This document shows positions 1 to 12,600 of a stretch of DNA of 24,360 nucleotides, in pieces. The notes beneath the pieces were generated by a model. The model did not search any database. It was not told where the DNA came from and saw only the letters and a list, made by a program, of their open reading frames with translations. Every line of letters begins with the position of its first letter. Within the stretch, counting starts at the first letter, position 1. This stretch comes from Rhizophagus sp. LPA8_4_AMF (lineage: Eukaryota > Glomeromycota > Glomeromycetes > Glomerales > Glomeraceae). The stretch lies in contig JADRCO010000937.1 in NCBI GenBank assembly GCA_021464525.1, positions 1 to 24,360 on the forward strand, read 5' to 3'. The translations under genes and the position numbers were made by a program.

Positions 1-1423
1 ATCACAACCAAAAAAGAGTATACTTTGCAAGTGTTTTGATGATCGTTTGACCGGGAGTCTATGGGTCACTTTATTTTAAAAAATAGAAAAAAAATTGTAC
101 CACTATATTTTAGAGAGTACAACAGATTACCAAATAGGAAAAAAGAATTGTCTGTTTTTTACTCTACGATAATAAATAATCATTGTAATATCATCCAATA
201 ATATTACTAGAAGCGCTACCCTGTAGATAGATTTTTTTGGAAACATTAAGCACAATCATAAGCTTAGGGCATACAATAAATAAGAATATAGAAAGGATAA
301 AATATATGTTGCTTTTTGCAAAAAATGTCGTGATTAAGATGATCGTCGCAAAAATATTCTGCATATATTCACGTGATTTTATTTATACAACTGTATTCGT
401 TCTATTATATTTATTTTTTTTTCCTGTAAATCAAACGAAGGGTGCTCCATCTTATTGCAGCAATAGTAAAATGAAATATTATACAAGAATACAAGAAACA
501 AAGTCACCTAAAATGTTATAATAAAATTCTTTCTAAAAAATTAAAATTCTAAAATATTCTATAAAATTTTCAATAAACGAAATGAATGAGCGCAAAGCTA
601 TTGTCATATTATTTATATTATTTTTTTATATTAATATTTTCAGTACATTGTATGGTTAAACAAGTATGTCGTAATCGTCATGTGTAACGATGCAATGATG
701 ATATTATATCTTAAATCGTATCTAAAAATATCAAATGTCAAATAATGAATTGTCTTAATTAATGTGAACAATGAGAAATCTAAATCGTGCGATATTAATT
801 AAAGTTTCACATAATTATAAATATCAATATGAATTTAATAAATTAATAATAAATTTCTTTTTTTTTTTTAGACTCAGAAGTAACGCCCAATTATAAATTG
901 AAAGTTAAGTTTGCGTATTTTTTCTTATTTCTTTGTTTTTTTAATTAATAATTAATATGCTTGTCAGTTTCAGCCTTCATTTGATAGATTTTGCGTGCAG
1001 GGACTTTTTTATTTGAAACTACTAAAATCTCTCTGCATCTGCACTTCAGCCTCAATTTCTTAGATATACATATGCATCATGCAGATATCTGCATTGTTAT
1101 AAAGAAATGAAAGATCATCATCTGCAAATTTTCATATATATCTGCCTAAAATTACCAGTTTAGATTTTTTCAATAAAAAATTTTTTTCGAATTGCAAGAA
1201 TGTCAACAATTGCATGATCATTTTCGGTTTAATTTCTAATCTGAGATTCCGTGCTACCGTATTTAGGTTTTATATGTTGTGTTGTCTTTAATTAGTAACC
1301 ATAAGTGGTTTTTTTTTAAAAAAAAAAAAAATTGAGTGCTATTGCGGATTTTCCTCTATTTCTTTTCTCGAATAATCAAAAAATTCTTTTTTTTTAAAAA
1401 AAAAAAAAAAATTAAACAAAAAC
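1..1423. other. Intergenic 5' region with no supported gene
   Basis: I see no credible gene here. The only sizeable open frame (about 237-521) starts at TTG, has no recognisable motif and sits in AT-rich sequence, so I do not call it. The part from about 870 onward is shared with the flank of gene B (see the separate regulatory entry). Long T-then-A homopolymer tracts lie at 1309-1331 and 1387-1411, the second ending a few bases before the start codon of gene A. I do not recognise positions 1-870. Confidence 0.6.
872..1423 (+). promoter_or_regulatory. Conserved 5' flank of gene A
   Basis: Several blocks recur in the same order in front of gene B. They are a CGCCCAATT-TATAA block near 883-900, GTTAAGTTTG at about 904-913, an ATATGCAT/ATCTGCATT cluster near 1068-1098, TTTAGATTTTTT-AATAAAA near 1160-1185, and a TTCTCGA-AT-ATCAAAAAA stretch at about 1366-1383. 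The start codons share the context ACAAAAA-CATGA with A at -3. This is either unconverted duplication debris or a conserved promoter. Which blocks are functional cannot be told from the sequence alone. Confidence 0.4.
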
Positions 1424-4400
1424 ATGACTAATCTCTTACTAAATAGAATCAAATCTGTAAATGTAAAAGATGTTGTAAACGTATTTAAAAATCATGTCTC
1501 GAATAAAGAAGTATGTTACGAAATTGATAATACTTCTGAAAAGGAAAATTATCAAATTGCAATTTGTCAAAATGGAAAATTTGCCGTTACATTCGATACA
1601 GGTAAAAAAAATAAATTTTCAACATTAAAAATAATTTATATGCTTTTAAATTATAGATTAAAAAAAAAAAAAATTGAATAGCAAACCTTCGGATTAAAAT
1701 ATTGGAAAACACCGATTATCGACCATTCACATCTAGTAAGAAAAAAGTCAATTACAACAATAAGAATGAATTCGGCGGACCAGAAAAACTTGATGAGCAA
1801 GATAACATTGATCAAACAATAGCTTATTTTAAAATAAATGATGACTTCGTGGTTGAAAAGTTATACAAAGAAGACTATATTCCTCCCTCATCAGGAGCAA
1901 CAGAAAACAAAGCAAGCGATCTAAAATGGTCTTTTGATATATCAAACATGCAAGAGATGAATGATGACGAATCTTTTATTTTTATCGCTATATCTCATAT
2001 AAACATTGAAGAGGATATGAAACGAACTAAGGAGAAGAGAAAAGATGATAATAAAAAACCCGATTATGAAAGAAAAGTTCTTAATAAAATAAGATTTAAT
2101 TGTCCGTTACCACATGACGAAGCTATTGCAATTGATATGCAAAATATGCAACCAGAACTTATAAGCAATCAAATTAAAAAAGGGATCGCTATTTATCGTC
2201 TTGATCTAAAAAAGAATAAAGAAGATGAGAAAATAAATTACGTTCTTAGCACTGTGACTTGTTATTATTCTAATCAAATTTCAGGAATATGTAGATTCAT
2301 TGAAGAAGATTCAAAATCTTTATACGATTTTAAATTAAAAAGATTTATAATATTGAATTTTCGTGGAATATATAATTTTAAATTTGATGATCACTTTGAT
2401 TTTTTTATCTTGAATGAAAAATTTAAATATCCAGCTAGTATTAGACGTGAACTAGACAATTGGTATGCTGATGATTGCATGAAACGACTTTTATCATGTA
2501 TTTATGATAAATATTTTTTGGTTACGCAATACAAAAATGATGCGCAATCACTTGAAGGTAAAGCTTGAAATTGTTTCTCTCTTGAGGGTGTAGTATAATA
2601 ATTATTTAATATAATGATAATTTGATTTACAGTTTACGATCTGGAAAAAATGGAATTAGAAACTAATGCAAAAAAACTTGAAAATAAGGATAAATTCGTA
2701 AAGAAATACAATTATGACACCTTTTCAGTTAGTAGGTTACAACTTTGTTTTACTCGAGGAATAAACAATATTAGGTAAGTTACATATTATGCGATTAGTA
2801 AATATTGTAATACTTAATTTCATTCTATGATTTATTCTGCATTTATAAGATTATATTATATAGAAAATGGTTTACAAATCGCATCAAAAAAATTTGAGGA
2901 AGTAGATCGAATATATTTATTGGAATTTATTGAAAATGATGAAAAATTACTTGTAATAGGCGAAGGCCTGAAAGGAGGCAAAAGTCCAGAAGGTGAAAAA
3001 GAGCTAAAGACTATAGTTTGGGATTTATATGATACTGGTAAAGTTGAATCAATAAAGTTAGACAATTTTCCAAAAGCTATCATAGAAAATCTTGGCACCC
3101 GTTTAGCGAGAACTTCTGGAAATATTTTACAAATAGATGATGATGGAAAAGTTTCATCGATCCTTAAAAAAATTGAAATTGAGTTAAAAAAGAAAAAAAA
3201 GGAAAAGGAAATTGAGAAAAAAGTTGAAAAGGAAAAGATAAATAAAGCCACAAATCAAATTATAAAATTAGGAGAAAACCTAGATGAAAAGTCGGAAAAT
3301 AAGAAAAAGGCAGACAAGAGTCATTATATATATCACGATCAGAAATATATAAACTTTAAACCAATAGTTGATGAGAAAGAACCATGGGTGTTAGGTGATT
3401 ATGATAGACACTCTTATTGTATTTATCAAGAAGGAACGGAAACTTTACAACTTATTGTTGGTAGATCCACTGTTCAAATTTGGCATCAAATCCAAAATGA
3501 TAACAAAGATGACCTTCCTAACAAAGGAGAACCATTTCTTGAATATATTTGGACAAATCGTATTCCGATAAATCAAGAAAGGGAAAAAACAAAATTACGA
3601 ATTGCAGATTTTAAATATGGATCAAATGTTGGATTACATGAAAAATTGGATGATTTTCATTTAAAGGTTTATTGGTATGAAAGAAAAGGTAATAAAGAGA
3701 ACTCGAAAAAGGAAGAGCACGTTATAATAGAAGATGAAGAAATAGATGAAATAGAAGAAAAGAAAAAAAACATTAACGATAGTGTAAAGGTGAAAAGGAA
3801 GGACAAAGTAATCAAACTAAAATATATTATAGAAAAATTTCATGCAGTAACACATGCTTGTAGAGCATTAGAACATCTAAATAAGCGTTATAAAAGTTTA
3901 CGGCTTGCAAATAATTACACTAGAGCACATAAAGTAGGTCATACTTTATTTTTTTCTAGGAAATAAAGTAATTAAATAATTAATTTTCTTTCTAATTTTT
4001 TAATTAAAAAGTACGAGGAGATTATCACCTACATCAAACATATAGTTTGGAGGTTTGCTAAAAATGAGCCAGAAAATTTTAGACTTTTGGATGTACGACG
4101 TAACATCATGAAAAGTTTAATTCTTAGTGATTGCGATCATCTGATAAAATTCATATTATTTGGAGATGATGAAGAAACTAATGAAAACAAAAATGGGTGT
4201 AAAGAAAAAGAGAATGAGAAAGGACAAAAAGAAGACGAAATAAGGTATATACCATGTAATAAATTATGGCCAGGAAAAATATTTTTAAGGGAAGATGATC
4301 TTGATTTTGATGAAAGAAATGATAAGCTAGAAGATAATGAAACAATCGAGCCAGAAAATATTATGGAATTAGCAATTTATCATTGCAAAGGTAAATTTCT

Positions 4401-6769
4401 AAACTTATTAACTTTATGATATAATATTATTGCTCATAATTATTTTATTTTCAGGACGTGAACTTAATGATACAATTATGATTGCCTATTTTTTGGAATA
4501 TTATTCTAGACATGCAACTGATTGTGCTGGATGGATGTGTACCGTTTCTAAGGCAATTCCTCTATTATTTAAATATAATTATGGTTCGTTTTTTATTCCA
4601 ACTTTATTATTTTCATTTAGAAAAGTTTGTAAAATTTACATTATCTTACAAATAAAATAGATGATTATGCCAGGAAGTTATTTTTCAAAGAATGTTTTGC
4701 AGTTCAGGATCATTTTTCAGCTCAAGAACCTGATGAAATTATTCCAACAGAATATCTAGCAAGACGTAATCATGACATCAAATTTAGAGCATTCAAACCT
4801 CTAGTCAAACTCGAAACTGATAAATACGAGGTTTATTCTAAAATTATAAACCCATTTAACAATTTTAAAAATAGTATAATCAAAATTTATGAAAATTTTG
4901 ACAATGATCTTGGAAAATCACCGTTAGCTCTACGGATAGTTCCTCTTCCCGGGTTTACTAAAAACAATATTGAAAAGAAAACAGCAGAATATGGTTTATT
5001 AAAAATTATTTTAAACCTATTCTGGCTTATACTTATACCGCGATGGTATCAAATTGGTCGACATGATAGGATTAAGTTGAGCCCTTTTTCTAGGATGATA
5101 CTATATGAAAATAACGACGATATTTATGATAATCCAGCAACTGAAGCGGTCATTGATTTTCTTTGGCGAAAAGCAAAAAGTTTCTTTATTTTACTCTTCT
5201 TGCGTTTTATTGTTTTTGCCACTTGTTTTGCATTAGTTAGCTGGGCATATTTGAATCATAGCACTATTATAAACGGAACTTATTTATTCATATTAATTAT
5301 TACATTCTATTATTTGGCAATTTACCAACTTGTTACTGAACTGATACAATTTCGTTATCGTGGATTTAAAAAATATTTTGGTGAAATATTTAACAGTTTT
5401 GATATGATATCTCTTGTTCTTTCTGTTACAGTTATGTCAATAATGGTTAAAAAATTTCAATTTTCTGATGGTTTTGGAAGTGTTAAAACAATTGATAATG
5501 GATTAATTGCAGGGATATCATTTTCAATTTTCTTACTTTGGATTGATTTGGTAAGTTTGGTTTTTCGTCAATCAATTATACCTCTAATGTTGAAATCAAT
5601 AATTAATCATAATTTTAATAATTGTAGATACTTTATCTCCGTTTAATATCAAGTAAAAATATGTTATTTTATTAATTATTTTTAGTTTTTTTATAAATAA
5701 AAGCGTGCTAATTTATTAATTAATTTAATTTTTCACGATAGATATTGGTATTTACATATATTATGTTATAATTATCTTCAAAACTATATTTCCATTTTTT
5801 TTATTTGTATCAATTGTGATATTCGCATTCGCACATACAATGTATGAAAAAAATTATTTTTCTTAATTCATTCATTTTGTTTAAATATTATCATAATTAA
5901 TCTTTATTTACTACATGTAGGTTTGTGTTACTTAGAAATCCCACTAATATTAAAACCAAAGAATCTACATATAGTGGAAATGCTACAAATGTTACAACAA
6001 ATGAAACACTTCATGTTGAACTTAAATCTGATTTTGATCCGAAATCTAGTGACAATCCATTTTCATCTTTTTCTGATTCATTAATGGCTGCGTATTTTTG
6101 GATGGGCGGTAGTTGGGTTCAAAGAGATGATTTTGATTTTTGGGCTATTGATATATTTACTTTTGTTGCTAGTATATTTCTTGTAATCGTTTTACAAAAT
6201 ATGTTGATTGCTTTTATGAGGTAAAATTTTCTTCCGCTCTTGTAAACTCAACTTTATTATATTTTATTTATTTATTTATTTATTTGATTTTTAGTGGTGT
6301 ATTTGAAAGAGCAGAAATTAAAGGTAGACAAACTTTATTAAGACATCGAGCAAATCATATAGTAGATTATGAAGCGTTACATCATATTCATTTATGGAAT
6401 CCTGAACCTGAGCCAAAACATATTTATTATTTTGGTCAATCAAAAACTTTAGAAGAATGGTATGCTACAAGAAAAAGTGAACAAGGTGCTATTTATAAAG
6501 ATTTTGAAGAAAAATCTACTTTTACAAAACTTACTTTTAAGGAAAGAGGTTATGATAAACGTTCAATTTGGGAATATGATGATAAAAACTTAAAAATTGA
6601 AAAAACAAATATGAAAAATTATTTGAATGATATTATTGAATGGTTGATTAAATATCATAAAGTTCAAAAGAGTGAAAAGGAAATTAATATCGAATCTATT
6701 AATGAGATTGTTGAAAAGGTTGAGAATATGAAATTAAATGATGTAAAAAAATTTTTTTATGACGCTTAA
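1424..6769 (+). CDS. TRP-like ion channel with propeller-like N-terminus (gene A)
   Basis: Eleven exons: 1424-1601, 1682-2557, 2633-2774, 2850-3933, 4012-4390, 4455-4583, 4661-5550, 5628-5652, 5742-5841, 5921-6220, 6295-6769 (4,578 nt, 1,525 residues). All introns are GT-AG and 64-89 nt long, and the frame is kept at each junction. Residues 43-68 (ICQNGKFAVTFDT) and segments up to about 640, such as VGRSTVQIWHQI, look like WD40-type strands. Residues about 640-930 are helical and may be ankyrin-like, which is weaker. Six hydrophobic segments follow at about 1104-1127, 1136-1155, 1177-1192, 1209-1230, 1239-1265 and 1343-1367. A pore loop YFWMGGS lies near 1326-1332, and the last helix ends LQNMLIAFM, close to the TRPV S6 pattern. 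The loop before the pore has three N-glycosylation sequons. It is inferred to be a plasma or internal membrane cation channel; ligand and ion are unknown. The tail is charged. AATAAA at 6789-6794 could be the poly(A) signal. Confidence 0.85.
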
Positions 6770-6973
6770 TATTATTATAAATTTTTTAAATAAAAAAAAG
6801 TAAATAAATTCTTCATATTTTATTCATAACTAGAGTATTTGCTCGTCTATTGGTTCATTCATTATAAAACTAATGAAACTGTCTTTTAGCTATTACTTTT
6901 TATTTTAATTTCATGACATGAGAATAAAATTAGAGTTGGTTGCGTCTTGCCCTTTCAAAGTATTTATTCAGTA

Positions 6974-7064
6974 GATCAGGCAGATGATTTCAGAAATTTT
7001 TACTATTAGCTGAACGCATGTTTTTCAGGGCCGAAATTATGCTAATGTCAGTCAGTTACTAAAG
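6974..7064. repeat. Dispersed repeat, copy 1
   Basis: About 90 bp that recur, diverged, at 16004-16093. Shared landmarks are GATCAGG/GACCAGG, TTTTACTATTAGCT, TTTTTCAGGGCCGAAATTATG and a GTCAGT block. It is probably a fragment of a dispersed transposable element. No inverted ends or target duplication are visible. Confidence 0.6.
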
Positions 7065-7328
7065 TAGATAGTTAACTTGGCCAGAATTAAGATTGTACCA
7101 AAATTATGTTTTAAAAATTGTAAATTTTGGTCAAAAATTTCTTGGGCTAAATTAATAATTTTAGCCTAAATTTAGTTAAATTTGAAATGAGCCATTAGAT
7201 TTCTTTTAATTTATGCCAATTAGAAATTGGTGATTGTAAAGAGGTCAAATTTTTAATTAGTGATAGTGATTATAATCGATTTGTGATTATAAAGAGGAAT
7301 ATTAATAAAATTGAGTTCTTATATAGAG

Positions 7329-7386
7329 GTGTGACTGTATATGGTGTGACTGTATGGAAGTCTGACTGTATGTAGGTCTGACTGTA
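7329..7386. repeat. Short tandem repeat of GTCTGACTGTAT type
   Basis: Four imperfect copies of a unit of about 16 bp with the core GTGTGACTGTAT or GTCTGACTGTAT. It is non-coding microsatellite-like sequence in the gap between genes A and B. Confidence 0.75.
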
Positions 7387-7656
7387 ATAAAAAGAATGGA
7401 TAACAACAATAACATATCGTCATATCGTACTAATCTATAGGAATTCGACACATGATAATGATCAATGCTGAAATGTTTTTTTAGTTTAGTCGCTTTTTTG
7501 ATATTAGATCTTGCATCTGATCTAACTTTATTAAGATAAAAATAATAATTAAGATTCACCGTGTTACTTGGAAGCCAAAGGTGGTATGGAAATTATAAAT
7601 GATAAATCTGCTAAATTGAGCATCTATTTATAAAATTTTAAAATAATGATTATTTA

Positions 7657-8236
7657 TAGGGTTGGATTTGCCCTAGAAAGACCGGTCTTCAAGGTCTTTG
7701 GTCCAGGATTCTGGACCAGGATCGATTAAATATTTAAATTTTCAATCAAATAAAAAGATAGCAAATTACATATTATTAATCAAGTTTTCATTTTGAATTA
7801 TTAAAATTTTCATATTCCGATATTTTATAATATCAATACCAATCGATTCCTTATTGATGCTTTTTAAAAAAGTTAAAGTACGAGAAATAAAAATCTTTTT
7901 GTGTTACGTGATCGACATCAACTTATAGTTTTATTACCGTTACAATAGTTTCACAATTTTTTTTTAATATTCCTATAAATGTAAAATTTTGTCAAAGATG
8001 ATTATTCTCAAACGTTGAGATTTTATTTGGATCATTACAATGAAAACAAAGGTAATAAATAATAATTTAATGGCAAAATTTTTAGTGCGATCTGTATTTC
8101 ATTGTCTTGTTGATCAATGATCATCAACTGACGTTATAAATAAAATTTGTAACCCCTTAAAGGACCTATCTTACAAATGGTCAAAAGATCTGTCTTTTTG
8201 GGACCGGACTCGACCGACCGGACCGATTCAACCCTA
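7657..8236. mobile_element. Non-autonomous hAT-like element (MITE)
   Basis: A 580-bp segment whose ends are inverted. The left end begins TAGGGTTGGAT and the right end, read inward on the other strand, begins TAGGGTTGAATCGG. Flanking it are ATTATTTA (7649-7656) and ATTATTTG (8237-8244), an 8-bp direct duplication with one mismatch. An 8-bp target duplication and TAGGG-type ends are characteristic of the hAT superfamily (compare Ac). The ends are GC-rich with repeated GGTC/GACC and ACCGGTC words, unlike the AT-rich interior. There is no open frame of transposase size, so it would have needed a transposase supplied in trans. Confidence 0.65.
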
Positions 8237-8244
8237 ATTATTTG

Positions 8245-8845
8245 TAATTTTCATCGTTATTGAAAAATTGGTCATTATGTTTATTTATTAAGATTCATTT
8301 TTTTTTCATTTTTTAATTGAACAATAACGATAAAAATTACCATAATGAAGAGTAAAAAAAAAATAATATTGCTTTATATTTTATTGATAATGATATTACT
8401 AAAAGTATACCCTATAGTATACAACTGACTGAAAGCGAAAAGCATAAATATGAGCATAAGCATAGAATAGATAGGAATTATGAAGGAATATAGAAAGGAT
8501 AAGCGCATTTATAAACATAAAAACAATATCCTGATAGTATAAAAACGTTGAATCCATTTAAAATTTTATTTACCGATCAAATTAAACCAAAGTCTGAAAT
8601 CCTTTGGCTAATGTGATCACTACACTATTTACCATGCATATAAAGTTATACAACATATTTTTTGCATTCTTTTCTTTAAATGTATGTCAAAATTTAGATA
8701 TTCATTTACAAAAATAAAAAAAAATTGGTGTGTCCGCTCATCCCATTAAATATTTTAAATTAGAAACAATTCATCTTATAAATTTATTTCAACATCAAAA
8801 TTTTAAAATTATTTGTAAATTTTTAAATATAAATGAATGGACACA
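8245..8845. other. Intergenic stretch without a supported gene
   Basis: AT-rich sequence with no coding signal on either strand. The one visible structure is GTATAC-CCTATA-GTATAC at 8405-8422, two copies of a 6-bp palindrome separated by 6 bp. Confidence 0.55.
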
Positions 8846-9163
8846 GGGATGTGATGTCATATAATCAATTATATATATATATATTTATTTATTTTGATAC
8901 ATCTACTGTATTTTGCAGATCATAGCGCCCTATTTATAATGCCTAGGTTAAGTTTGTGGGCTTTCTTTTCATATCTCTTTTTAGAAGGGATGTGATGATC
9001 ATATAATTAATTTTTTTTGAATCTACTGTATTTTGCAGATCATAGCGCCCAATTTATAATAACTATAAAATTTCCTAGAATTTTAAATACAAAGTTGATG
9101 GTAGGTTTGAAGGTTAAGTTTGTGGGCGGGTCATTTACTTTCTTTTCATATCTTTTTTTAGAA
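8846..9163. repeat. Diverged direct duplication upstream of gene B
   Basis: Unit 1 (8846-8986) and unit 2 (8987-9163) both start GGGATGTGATG and end TTTCTTTTCATATCT-TTTTTAGAA. A 30-bp core at 8901-8930 and 9021-9050 (ATCTACTGTATTTTGC and on to AGCGCCC) is identical in the two. Unit 2 has about 40 bp extra in the middle. The same CGCCC-TATAAT and GTTAAGTTTG landmarks occur once in front of gene A (883-913), so the duplication seems specific to the gene B flank. Confidence 0.75.
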
Positions 9164-9239
9164 AAGACAATAAAAATTTCGGTATATTTTTAATGGAATT
9201 CTTCGCAGGAAATTAAGTCCACTAAAAATTTCTCAACAT

Positions 9240-9678
9240 TCCTCAACTGTATATAAGTTTAGAGGATACATACGGTTAAGGTGTCACGAATTCCAAATTC
9301 TACTCATATAATAATAAAAAAATATAATTTGTCACGTCAATAAGAAAAAAAAAATTTCGTCGTTTGATTCTAATGAACATTTATGATACATATGCATATG
9401 CATGTAATCTGCATTATGATCAGCATGCAACTTACTTAATTTAGATTTTTTGAATAAAAAAAAAAAATTTTGATCACTAATAGCTGCAGTAAACAGAATC
9501 AATCTCGAATCGGAAGTATAATAAAGAGGATAATGTGATGTTGTCATTGTGACTTTCGTAAAATTTTTTGCGTTTTTTAAATAAATTGAGCATTTTCATG
9601 CATTAATCACTTTCGTCTTTCTCGAAATATCAAAAAAAAAAAAAATCTTTTCTAAATAAATTCTTATAAACAAAAAAC
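9240..9678 (+). promoter_or_regulatory. Conserved 5' flank of gene B
   Basis: It shares with the gene A flank the ATATGCAT/ATCTGCATTAT cluster (about 9389-9418), TTTAGATTTTTTGAATAAA (about 9441-9459), and TTCTCGAAATATCAAAAAA ahead of the start codon. ATACATACGGTTAAG (near 9266-9280) recurs in front of the dead third copy at about 15716-15730. A role in transcription is inferred from position only. Confidence 0.4.
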
Positions 9679-12600
9679 ATGAGTGGGAATGATTCTCACA
9701 GTATCACATTTGAAGAATATATAAAAGCTTATCAAATCAAATATAAAGATACTATATTTAAGCAAACTCTAAAGAACTATTTTAAAACTGATGAATGCTT
9801 AACTGAAAACGTAAAATATGAAATTGAAGATGACGTCACTAAGAAAGACTATCAAATTGCAATTTGTCATGATGGAAAGTTTGCCGTTACATTTGATACA
9901 GGTAAAAATATGTATATATTTCGTCATTAGAAAATAATCTATACAATCATACAGTATATTTATTAATTTTTACTTTTTATCAAAAAAAAAGCAAACCTTC
10001 GGGTTAAAATATTGGAAAACACTGATTATCGTGATTTCGTTTTCCACGAAAGAGATGTATGTAATAATAAGAAAGAATCATACGATGGACCAGACAAAAT
10101 TGACAAAACAATCACTTATTTTAAAATAAAAGATGACTTAACTATTGATAAGTTTTATAACACAGATCATGATAAGCCTTATAGCAACAATTATAGACCT
10201 TCGCCAAATAAAGAAATTCAAGAAGTTTCTGAAAACAGTAGTTTGAAAAAGGATGAAAAGAACGAAGCATTTAAATGGTCTTTCGATATATCAAATATGT
10301 ACGAGAAGAATGAGAACGAATGTTTTATTTTTGTTGCCATATCTCACATAAATGTTGATGAGGATATGAAAGTAACTGATGAGGAAGAGAATAATAATTG
10401 TAGATTAATGGGTGTAAAGAATAAACATAGCGAAACTCGTGATACTGCAGGTGATAAGCAACCAGAAACAGAAAATAAAAATTCTATTCCTCCACATTCA
10501 CCTGAACAAAACAATAAAACTAAAGGAATTGTTATTTATCGTCTCAAACTAAAAAAGGAATATAATAGTTATGTTCTTAGTAATCTTAGTGATGTGACTC
10601 GTTACTATTATAATGAAATATCAGGGATATGTAGATTCGTGGAGGTTTCAAAAGAAGAAAATTTGGATACTCAACAAAAAAGACTTGTAATATTGAATTT
10701 CAGTGGGATACATAGTATTCAGTTTGATAATGAAAGTGACCTTTTTTATTTGAATGAGAAATTTGAATACCCACAAAGTATTAGACGTGAATTAAATGAT
10801 TGGTACAGTGCGGGAAGTGATAAAGATGGTTGCATGAAACGACTTCTCTCATGTATTTACAATAAATATTTTTTGGTTACACAATATAAAGATGACGTAC
10901 AATCTCTCGAAGGTAAAAATTTAAATATTTTCTATCCATTAAATAATTAAATATGTATTAATGCATACTATTTTTAGTTTTTGATCTGGCAAAAATGGAA
11001 TTAGAAACTACTGCAAAAAAAGATGAAAAAAAGAAAGAGTTTGTAAATGAATACTATTCCAATACCTTTTCGGTTGGCAAGTTACAACTTTGTTTTACTC
11101 AAGGAAATAATACTATTAGGTATGATAAATCAGTCTTTATTAATCAAACATCTTCCAATTGAATTAATTTTACATTGTCTAATTTATATTTATTTACTAG
11201 GTTGTATTATAGGGAAAATGGTTTAGAAATCGCATTAAAAAAATTTAATGAAATAGAAAAAATACTTATATTAGAATTTTTTGATAATGATGAAAAACTA
11301 CTTATTATAGGTAAATGTTCGGAAGGAAAAGCAAAAATTATAATTTGGGATTTATATAATACCAGTCAAATAGTGAAGTTAGATAATTCTCTAATCAATA
11401 CCAAAGAGGATATTAGAACTCGCTTAGCCAGAACTTCAGGGAATATTTTACAAATCGATGATGATGGAACAGTTTCATCAGTCATTAAAAAAATTGATGA
11501 AGAATTAGAAAAAGAGAAGAACAAAAAGAAAAATGAGAAAAACGAAAAGGAACATGAGAAAAACGAAAAGAATAATGAGAAAAACGAGGAAAAAGTCGAA
11601 ATGGAGATGGATAAGACCGTGGATCCAATCATGAAATTAGGCTCGGAACCATGGGTGTTAGACGATGATTATAAAAAAATTACTTACTGTCTTTATCATA
11701 CAGAAGTAGAAACTTTACAACTTGTTGTTGGCAGATCCACTGTTCAAATTTGGCATCAAATCCATAATAATAATAAAACCAAAGATGATCTTCCCAACAA
11801 AGGAAAACCATTTCTCGAATATATATGGACTAATCATATTCTTGTAAATCAAGAAAGAGAAAAAACGAGATTGCGAGTTGAAAACTTCGAAAGTGGGCTT
11901 AGTGATGAATTACATAACAAATTAAATGATTTTCGTTTAAAAGTTTATTGGTATGAAAGAAAAGGTAAAGGAGAGAGTTCAAAAAAGGAAGAGCTCGAAG
12001 AAGATAAGGAAATAGATGAAATAGAAGAAAAGAAAAAAGACGTTAACGATAGCGTAAAGGTAAAAAGATGGGAAAAAGTAATTAAACGAAAAGATATTAT
12101 TGAAAAATTTCATGCAGTAAGACATGCTTGCAAAGCATTAGAACATCTTAATAAGCGTTATAAAAGTAAACGCCTTGCAAATAATTATATTAGGGTACAG
12201 AAAGTAAGTTGAAAACATTAAATTTTGTCTGTTTATTTTTAGGAAATAAATTTATTAATATCGATTTATGATTAAAAAGTATGAGGAAATGATTAGGTAC
12301 ATCAAACATATAGTTTGGAGATTTGCTAAACATGAACCAGAAAATTTTAAATTACTGGATGTTCGATATAACGTAATGAAAAATTTGATTCTTGGTGATT
12401 GCGATCATTTGATAAAATTTATATTATTTGAAAGTGAGGAAGAATCTATTGAAAATAAAGATGATTATAAAGAACGAGGAGTAGAGGGAAAAAATGAAAA
12501 TGGGAAAAAGCAAAAAAATTTTGAAACCAGACATATACCAAGAGCTAAATCATGGCCAGGAGAAACATTTATAAAGGATGGTGACCTTGACTTTGATGGA

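Larger units (their letters stand above)
6770..7656. other. Intergenic region A-B, repeat-bearing part
   Basis: There is no gene. It contains a dispersed repeat (6974-7064), imperfect inverted repeats at 7097-7131 (ACCAAAATT with AAATTTTGGT) and 7145-7166 (GGCTAAA with TTTAGCC), and a small tandem repeat (7329-7386). An open frame on the minus strand at 7302-7559 crosses the tandem repeat and has no recognisable product. Confidence 0.55.

Noticed and set aside
237-521. Open frame of 94 codons near the left edge
   Set aside because: Starts at TTG; hydrophobic and basic AT-rich translation without motif; no homologous counterpart ahead of gene B.
2856-3251. Minus-strand open frame opposite gene A exon 4 (and the similar one at 11366-11632)
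   Set aside because: Ser/Phe-rich mirror of the Lys/Glu-rich coding strand; the + strand is coding and conserved between paralogs.
3934-3966. Stop codon shortly after exon 4 as the end of a separate gene
   Set aside because: GTAGGT (gene A) and GTAAGT (gene B) donors precede it, and splicing to 4012 or 12280 joins homologous in-frame sequence in both copies.
12268-12279. ATG at 12268 as the start of a second protein
   Set aside because: It lies within the intron; the equivalent position in gene A has no ATG, and the TTAAAAAG acceptor is shared by both copies.
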